From Candidatus Poribacteria bacterium (GTDB lineage Bacteria > Poribacteria > WGA-4E > WGA-3G): a stretch of 64,000 nucleotides of DNA. Below the pieces are notes generated by a model, which saw only the letters and a list, made by a program, of their open reading frames with translations, searched no databases and had not been told where the DNA came from. A program made the position numbers and the translations under genes. The stretch lies in the NCBI GenBank assembly GCA_003635195.1, contig PYIY01000072.1:1-64000 (forward strand), written 5' to 3'. Below are positions 58,783 through 64,000 of this stretch, piece by piece. Position 1 is the stretch's first letter; each line of letters opens with the position of its first letter.

Positions 58783-59781
58783 ATGGCAAGACCTGTAACA
58801 CTCTTTACAGGCCAATGGGCAGATTTAACACTGGAAGAATTAGCAGAAAAAGCAAGTAGTTGGGGCTATGACGGCTTAGAACTCGCCTGCTGGGGTGACC
58901 ACTTTGAAGTCGATAAAGCACTCGCAGATGACAGTTACTGTCAAGGCAGGCACGATCTCCTCGCGAAATATGGACTCAAGGTCTGGGCAATCAGCAACCA
59001 TCTCGTTGGGCAGGCCGTCTGTGATAACATCGACAGTCGGCATCAAGGGATTCTGTCAGAAACCATTTGGGGCGATGGCGATCCCGCAGGTGTCCAAGAA
59101 CGCGCCGCTGAAGAAATGAAGAACACAGCACGCGCTGCCGCAAAACTCGGCGTAAGTGTTGTGAACGGTTTCACGGGCAGCTCTATATGGCATCTCCTCT
59201 ACTCTTTCCCACCCAACGATCCCGGGCAAATTGATGCCGGTTTTGAGGATTTTGCGAACCGTTGGAACCCGATTTTCGATGTCTTTGACGAAGTTGGTGT
59301 TAAATTCGGACTCGAAGTCCATCCCACTGAGATCGCCTTTGACATCGTCACTGCGGAACGCGCAATTGAGGCGGTCAACGGCAGAGAAGCATTCGGATTC
59401 AACTACGATCCAAGCCATCTCGGCTATCAAGGTGTTGACTACGTCGCATTCCTTGAACGGTTGAGCGACCGGATTTACCACGTCCACATGAAAGATGTCT
59501 GGTGGGCGGATACAGCGCGGTTATCCGGGGTGTTCGGCGGACACCTGAACTTCGGTGACGCGCGAAGAAATTGGGATTTCCGCTCCATTGGTCGCGGCAA
59601 TATCAATTTTGAAGAGATTATTCGGGCATTGAACCACATGGAATACGACGGCCCACTTTCCATTGAATGGGAAGACAGTGGCATGGATCGCGAACACGGT
59701 GCCCGTGAATCTTGTGGTGCCGTCAAAGGCTACGATTTTGAACCTTCTGCAGTAGCATTTGATGCCGCATTTGAGGAATAA
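58783..59781 (+). CDS. Sugar phosphate isomerase/epimerase (xylose-isomerase-like TIM barrel)
   Basis: The 332-aa protein belongs to the AP-endonuclease-2/xylose-isomerase-like barrel family. [20 protein letters not shown] opens the barrel. Metal-binding residues appear in [12 protein letters not shown] (Glu, His), [14 protein letters not shown] (Asp, His), [12 protein letters not shown] (His, Asp) and [10 protein letters not shown] (Glu). Members act on inositol-type ketoses, hydroxypyruvate or rare sugars. GAAGGAG lies 10 bases before the ATG. With the Gfo/Idh/MocA enzyme it suggests a small sugar-acid or polyol pathway. Confidence 0.9.
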   Translation: MARPVTLFTGQWADLTLEELAEKASSWGYDGLELACWGDHFEVDKALADDSYCQGRHDLLAKYGLKVWAISNHLVGQAVCDNIDSRHQGILSETIWGDGDPAGVQERAAEEMKNTARAAAKLGVSVVNGFTGSSIWHLLYSFPPNDPGQIDAGFEDFANRWNPIFDVFDEVGVKFGLEVHPTEIAFDIVTAERAIEAVNGREAFGFNYDPSHLGYQGVDYVAFLERLSDRIYHVHMKDVWWADTARLSGVFGGHLNFGDARRNWDFRSIGRGNINFEEIIRALNHMEYDGPLSIEWEDSGMDREHGARESCGAVKGYDFEPSAVAFDAAFEE

Positions 59782-59800
59782 GTCGTTCATATATTATTTT

Positions 59801-59820
59801 GGCGGGTCCTCGGACCCGCC
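59801..59820 (+). terminator. GC-rich hairpin after the sugar isomerase gene
   Basis: GGCGGGTCC-TC-GGACCCGCC forms a 9-bp stem 19 bases after the stop codon. No clear U-tract follows (GACTTTATC), so it may be a weak terminator, or a repeat related to the hairpin at 3412. Confidence 0.5.
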
Positions 59821-59839
59821 GACTTTATCAGGGGGATTT

Positions 59840-60163
59840 ATGAAAAATGACGATGCTGAACGCGTTCATAGTGCCCTTGCAGGCGATGATAATGCGTTCT
59901 CCTTACTTATCGAGAAATATCAACCATGGATTCGTGAATTCGCATTGCATAAGACTGGAGATTCACACGTCGCTGAAGAGATTACGGGAGACACCTTCCT
60001 GAGAGCATACCAGAAGTTGGGTACGTTGAAAGAACCACAGAATTTTGCGAATTGGCTTCGTGTGATAGCAAATCGTTGCTGCATTGAGTGGCTACGCAAA
60101 AAGCATTTCGCGAGCCGATCGCTTGAACATACGAACACGGAACCTGAAGCACAAAGCAAATAG
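59840..60163 (+). CDS. Truncated ECF-type sigma factor (region 2 only)
   Basis: The 107-aa protein matches sigma70 region 2: FSLLIEKYQPWIREFALHKT, VAEEITGDTFLRAYQKLGTL and FANWLRVIANRCCIEWLRKK. This region binds core polymerase and the -10 element. The frame stops at TAG 60161 after a polar tail, and region 4, which binds the -35 element, is absent. No region 4 was found in the next frames. The ATG at 59840 is preceded by AGGGGGATTT. It is either a remnant or a regulator that works with region 2 alone. It precedes the PL22-like gene by 10 bp. Confidence 0.75.
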   Translation: MKNDDAERVHSALAGDDNAFSLLIEKYQPWIREFALHKTGDSHVAEEITGDTFLRAYQKLGTLKEPQNFANWLRVIANRCCIEWLRKKHFASRSLEHTNTEPEAQSK

Positions 60164-60173
60164 GAACACACGC

Positions 60174-61277
60174 ATGGCGAAAGGCACAGTCTACGGACCC
60201 GAATCTCGGACCTTTTATGATCGATACACCGGCACACAAATCCGGCAGGTCACGACCGCGTCCGCACATCACCATCACCCGTTTTTTATCATACCGGCGT
60301 ATGATGACGCGATGCAGCGACTGATTTTTGTCTCTAACCGCACCGGCACCCCGCAGATATTTGCTGAAGAACGGGCTACCGGTGAACTTCGCCAATTGAC
60401 GGACAGACCTGACCTCGCAGAATCAGAATGGTCTGTGCATCCATCACACAACGGAAAGGCGGTATTTTTCACTGCTGGAACAAGCGGGTGGCGACTCGAC
60501 TTGGAAACGCTTGAGGAACGGGAACTTGTTAACTTCGCGGCAACAGCGATGAAAGACGAAGGCATGGTCGCTGCCGCTATGGGAACAACCGCACTCAGTC
60601 ACGACGATAAATGGTGGGCAATCCGATTTAAAGTCGGTAAGGAATCAGCACTCGCTATCGTAGATACAGACACAGGCGAGCACGACATCATCTTGCGAAG
60701 GGACAGTATCGCACACCTTCAATTCTGTCCTGATGATGCCAACTTGCTCTATTATGCTGGTCCTCTCACCGACCGCGTGTGGGTAATTCATCGTGATGGA
60801 AGCGGGAATCGTCGTCTCTACGCACGGAACGTCGAAAAAAATGAGTGGATTACGCACGAAACATGGATTCCAGGAACGCGTGAACTCGCTTTTGTTGATT
60901 GGCCCCGAGGTGTGAGGTGCATCAATGTTGACACGGGGACAGAGCAACAGGTGACAACCTTCAACGCCTGGCACGCTATTAGCAATCCTGCTGGAACGCG
61001 TATGGTTGCGGATACCAACTTCCCAGACATCGGTATCCAGATTTTCGATCTACACGACGGGATTGGCGAACCACAGCCCTTATGCTATCCCAATGCTTCG
61101 TCTATCGGCGAACATTGGAACGGCGCGTTTCCGTATGCCAACGGTCCGGTACAGGTATATGCCCCTCAACATACACATCCGCACCCATCTTTCAGTCCGG
61201 ATGGACAACATGTCGTATTCACATCGGATCGGAGTGGATACGCCCAAATTTATGAGGCAACCCTCAATAACACATAA
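60174..61277 (+). CDS. Oligogalacturonate lyase-like (PL22-type) beta-propeller protein
   Basis: The 367-aa cytoplasmic-looking propeller shows RTFYDRYTGTQIRQVT, PFFIIPAYDDAMQRLIFVSN, ITHETWIPGTRELAFVDWPR and QHTHPHPSFSPDGQHVVFTS. The conserved histidines in HHHHPFF, THETW and HTHPHPSF fit the metal site of PL22 oligogalacturonide lyases, which cleave unsaturated pectin oligomers. Close relatives of unknown substrate are common, so the activity is tentative. AGGA lies upstream of the ATG at 60174; the longer frame overlaps the sigma gene and was rejected. Confidence 0.78.
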   Translation: MAKGTVYGPESRTFYDRYTGTQIRQVTTASAHHHHPFFIIPAYDDAMQRLIFVSNRTGTPQIFAEERATGELRQLTDRPDLAESEWSVHPSHNGKAVFFTAGTSGWRLDLETLEERELVNFAATAMKDEGMVAAAMGTTALSHDDKWWAIRFKVGKESALAIVDTDTGEHDIILRRDSIAHLQFCPDDANLLYYAGPLTDRVWVIHRDGSGNRRLYARNVEKNEWITHETWIPGTRELAFVDWPRGVRCINVDTGTEQQVTTFNAWHAISNPAGTRMVADTNFPDIGIQIFDLHDGIGEPQPLCYPNASSIGEHWNGAFPYANGPVQVYAPQHTHPHPSFSPDGQHVVFTSDRSGYAQIYEATLNNT

Positions 61278-61375
61278 AGACAAATGGATACATGACACTA
61301 CTAACGTATACAACTTTGAATCAAAAGTATAAATTACACGTACTAAAGTCAACGTAAGCAAAACTTAGGAATGAC

Positions 61376-61456
61376 TATCAGTTAAAAGAGAACTTCGAGC
61401 ACCAGACACCTCTTTACTGATGACTGAAGGCTGGCTGCCGATTACCAGTAAAAAAG
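61376..61456. repeat. GTTATCAG-family repeat, diverged copy
   Basis: CTATCAGTTAAAAGAG and ACTGATGACTGAAGGCTG in opposite orientations resemble the blocks at 1.1 and 4.7 kb. It lies in the gap before the crystallin-like gene. Confidence 0.5.
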
Positions 61457-61465
61457 GAGAAAAAA

Positions 61466-62857
61466 ATGCCAATCGTCGTACCGCGCCTCATTGTTGAATT
61501 GTTCCAACATACAAACTTCCGAGGTAGAATGGGATATGTTGTCGAACCTGTTCCATTTACGGCACACATCGGATTTCAAGACAATATCTCTTCGCTTCGC
61601 GTCTATAAGGGCCCAAATTTCTCATCAAATCCGAACTATAAGGTAATCCTCTACCAACATCGTGACTTCCGCGGTAAAAAGTTGGCACTCGGTCCTGGGC
61701 TTTATCCGAACCTGCATGATACCGCTTTCAACTTCGCGGACAGAATATCATCAATCAACTTCGGGTCATCATTAGATGTCGCTGGACCTGAATGGGGGAC
61801 GATCCCACTGATTGTTGACTGCTATGAACACGTCGAATTCCGCGGCAAAAAAATCACTATCCTACGGGATATAGCAAACCTACGCGACCCCCAAGGCGGA
61901 ACATGGTTTGAAGATCGGATTTCGTCAATTCGCATCTTTAAAGGACCCGATTTCCCACGAGACGGCGCGGAGGTCGTCTTTTATGAACACCCTGAGTTTG
62001 AAGGAGCAAGCATACCCATCCGGATGGAGCCGAGCGAATATAAAAAAGAATTGCCGAATCTCCATCTACTCCCTCAAAACTTTGGAGATTCTATCTCCGC
62101 TATCAAAATTGAAGGGTGGGCATCCTCTGGTGAATTTACTGAACTTGTGTTTGAGGATGAATTTATTGGCAACCGTATGCGTCCAGAGTGGCGATGGGAA
62201 GACCCACAGGGCGGAGGTTCATGGGCAGAACGCCAAGGCTACCTGGAAATGCGAACGGAACCCGGACAAGATCTGTGGCACGGAAATGGGAGCGGCGGCG
62301 ATATGAGTGCACCGCGGCTCCTTATGAGAGTGCCAGGGGATTTTGCTATCGAAACCCGCATGCGAATTACACCACAACTCAGAGAACACGGCGGTTTATT
62401 GATATGGAAAAACGCCAACCGATTCCTACGACTTGAGAAAACTTCAGGTCCCCACGCCTTCAGAGGCGATGTCCGATTTGAACGACACGTCGGACGCTCC
62501 TTTAACCTACGCGGGCGCGGTGGTGGACTTAGAAACGTCCGGGAATTGTTCCTACGGCTGGAACGTCGAGGGAATCAATTCTCATCTTTCGCGAGTCATG
62601 ACGGCATCCAGTGGAAAAGCTGCGGGCAAACCAACGTCGGCATGGGAGAAGCAACGGATGTCGGCTTACATGCGCTCTGCCCAGGGAATATCCCGCCGAC
62701 CTTAACCCGTTTCGACTACTTCCGGGTATTCAAACGGAAGAGCGAAGTCGCCGAATATCGTCCCGTCATTGCTGAACAGACCGGTCAAATGTCCGACGAG
62801 GAGCGCGAACGGCAAGAGGCAGATAGACGTGAACGTGCCATGCGCGATATGTTTTAA
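61466..62857 (+). CDS. Beta/gamma-crystallin protein with a C-terminal DUF1349-like domain
   Basis: The 463-aa protein has four beta/gamma-crystallin motifs in the first 230 residues. Each begins with an aromatic strand (LFQHTNFRG, LYQHRDFRG, CYEHVEFRG, FYEHPEFEG) and ends with a calcium-binding-type motif (DNISSLRV, DRISSINF, DRISSIRI, DSISAIKI). The C-terminal half (about 235-430) resembles concanavalin-like DUF1349 domains (EFIGNRMRPEWRWEDP, HGGLLIWKNANRFLRLEK). The tail is charged. No signal peptide is seen. AAAGGAG lies 7 bases before the ATG. Calcium binding is likely by family; the role is unknown. Confidence 0.83.
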   Translation: MPIVVPRLIVELFQHTNFRGRMGYVVEPVPFTAHIGFQDNISSLRVYKGPNFSSNPNYKVILYQHRDFRGKKLALGPGLYPNLHDTAFNFADRISSINFGSSLDVAGPEWGTIPLIVDCYEHVEFRGKKITILRDIANLRDPQGGTWFEDRISSIRIFKGPDFPRDGAEVVFYEHPEFEGASIPIRMEPSEYKKELPNLHLLPQNFGDSISAIKIEGWASSGEFTELVFEDEFIGNRMRPEWRWEDPQGGGSWAERQGYLEMRTEPGQDLWHGNGSGGDMSAPRLLMRVPGDFAIETRMRITPQLREHGGLLIWKNANRFLRLEKTSGPHAFRGDVRFERHVGRSFNLRGRGGGLRNVRELFLRLERRGNQFSSFASHDGIQWKSCGQTNVGMGEATDVGLHALCPGNIPPTLTRFDYFRVFKRKSEVAEYRPVIAEQTGQMSDEERERQEADRRERAMRDMF

Positions 62858-62993
62858 AGTCTGACCGTGCTTCTTTCGCTGTAGTGCGATGTACTTGTTT
62901 TTTCTATTCTCATAAACTGAAGTTACAATAGGGAAACCTGAGTCTCTTGACCTCGGTTTCTCGCACCATATCATCAGATATAAGGAGGACATT

Positions 62994-63869
62994 ATGTGCG
63001 TAAAAAACAGCGTCCGTTCACAGCGAAGATATTTTGCGAAAAATGCACAAATCTTCACAATAACCTTTCTCCTTCTCACATTTCTCGCGTGGAATGCACA
63101 ACCTGCCGATGCGATTGTCGGGGCAGTTGAAGATGGCTTGGTTGCCTACTGGTCTTTCAACAAAGATACGGTAAAAATTAAAACAGAGGCAGTAGATGTT
63201 TTGTCAGGACTTGCTGCTGCTGTTCACGGTGATCCAGAACTTGCACCCGCCGCCGATTGCAAAGTCGGCGAGTGTATTCTTTTTGACGGCAGTGTTGACC
63301 GCCTCCTCGTCGAAGATTCAAAACCGCCGAAAATTGACCGCGACTGGGATGAGATTACTTTGGAATGCTGGGTCTACATCAACGCCTTGGATGATAGTTG
63401 GAACCGGATTATCTCACTCGACGATATGCCGGCAAACACCGCAGTCGCAAGTCTGTATTACGATGACGATGACAACCAACACGGTTTTTTCGTCAGAGCC
63501 GGTGGTCAATCAACGCAGGCAGCGAAAGACAACGTCCTGAAAGATATTCCGCTTGAAGAATGGCTGCATCTCGTCGGGACATACGATGGCGCAACGGTCC
63601 ACTATTATGTGAACGGGAAACAGGAGAAAAAGTACGCCATGAAAGGCGGTAAGCTCCCTAAAGGCGGACTCCTCCTCGGTATTGGTGACCGTTCAGATGG
63701 ATGCGATTGCGATACAATTCAAGGGTATATTGACGAATTCCGAATTTACGACCGAGTCCTAAGCGCAGCAGAGGTTCGGAAAAATATGGAAGCCACAGGG
63801 CTTGATGTTTCTCCCTCTGCGAATCATCTAAGCGTTACATGGGGACACATCAAGGCGAGGCGAAGGTAA
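62994..63869 (+). CDS. Exported LamG/concanavalin-like domain protein
   Basis: The 291-aa protein has a signal peptide (IFTITFLLLTFLAWNAQPADA) and a LamG-like jelly roll: LVAYWSFNKDT, CILFDGSVDRLLVED, ITLECWVYINALDD, HLVGTYDGATVHYYVNGKQE and GYIDEFRIYDRVLSAAEV. Such domains bind carbohydrate or protein surfaces, and these proteins are abundant in marine heterotrophs. AAGGAGG lies 6 bases before the ATG. It may be partnered with the preceding crystallin protein, but they have separate intergenic regions. Confidence 0.88.
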   Translation: MCVKNSVRSQRRYFAKNAQIFTITFLLLTFLAWNAQPADAIVGAVEDGLVAYWSFNKDTVKIKTEAVDVLSGLAAAVHGDPELAPAADCKVGECILFDGSVDRLLVEDSKPPKIDRDWDEITLECWVYINALDDSWNRIISLDDMPANTAVASLYYDDDDNQHGFFVRAGGQSTQAAKDNVLKDIPLEEWLHLVGTYDGATVHYYVNGKQEKKYAMKGGKLPKGGLLLGIGDRSDGCDCDTIQGYIDEFRIYDRVLSAAEVRKNMEATGLDVSPSANHLSVTWGHIKARRR

Positions 63870-63975
63870 ACAACCTTGAGTAGTGGCTAATGACTGTAAG
63901 TCTAAGCAACACGCCGGGCCGGATATACGTTTAGGAGCGTTTTTATCAAAACCGCCTGAACAAACCGCAAGGAAA

Positions 63976-64000
63976 ATGAAAAATATGGAAACGATTGGAG
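63976..64000 (+). CDS. Possible start of a gene running off the window
   Basis: ATG at 63976 or 63985 follows AAGGA (63969-63973) and is open for 5-8 codons to the window end. The second ATG has the better spacing. Too little is visible to say more. The stretch 63870-63968 holds no other feature. Confidence 0.3.

Overview
The window looks like a chromosomal segment of a Gram-negative (diderm) bacterium. Lnt, LolC/LolD-like proteins, BamA, Skp and LpxD are all encoded, which implies an outer membrane with lipoproteins and lipid A. The mixture of PhyH dioxygenase, mandelate-racemase-type, Gfo/Idh/MocA, SMP-30, PIG-L, sugar-isomerase, PL22-like and DUF5916 genes with many short dispersed repeats resembles candidate phylum Poribacteria or a neighbouring FCB/PVC-type lineage. 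That placement is an inference from gene content and was not tested by a search. I saw no rRNA, tRNA, CRISPR array, transposase or prophage gene.

Layout. 0-11 kb: tRNA and rRNA pseudouridine synthases (truA, an rluD-like gene) and catabolic or transport genes (aldo/keto reductase, PhyH, Na+/Ca2+ exchanger, large membrane protein, enolase-superfamily enzyme, 2-hydroxyacid dehydrogenase). 11-13 kb: a small accessory unit of a fused FRG-TPR protein and a GIY-YIG-like protein. 13-36 kb: mostly conserved core genes: DUF5916 barrel, lnt-prfB (with the programmed +1 frameshift), lysS and two GNAT acetyltransferases, the lolC/lolD pair, ilvE, bamA-skp-lpxD, a UbiA prenyltransferase plus TrmH methyltransferase, a GGGP-synthase-like gene, and grpE-dnaJ-prmA. 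36-41.4 kb: beta-propeller protein, PIG-L deacetylase with a membrane-anchored di-heme protein, a tandem PurS-like protein, a methyltransferase and an SMP-30 lactonase.

41.5-56.2 kb is an accessory (probable defence) island: AbrB-like and Uma2 genes, a PLD-SNF2 helicase, an HTH regulator and a PglX/Eco57I-type methyltransferase, followed by small modules (GxxExxY, DUF433, FRG+TPR, an 86-aa protein, FRG+TPR). These small modules are separated by copies of one CCGCG-rich repeat, and most have their own near-consensus promoter just inside the repeat. The two FRG+TPR pairs and the fused FRG-TPR protein at 11.6-12.9 kb are the best candidates for an undescribed system. 56.6-64 kb returns to carbohydrate-type metabolism (Gfo/Idh/MocA, Uma2, sugar isomerase, a truncated ECF sigma factor, PL22-like propeller) and ends with a beta/gamma-crystallin protein and a LamG protein.

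Intergenic DNA is rich in repeats of several families: heptad-like GTTATCAG repeats, elements with AGGACTTACGCA terminal inverted repeats, one element with GATTATAGTA ends, a GTAGGAGGG...CCC repeat, and the CCGCG family. Several repeats overlap gene ends and supply stop codons. Good sigma70-type promoters with exact 17-bp spacing recur across the window.
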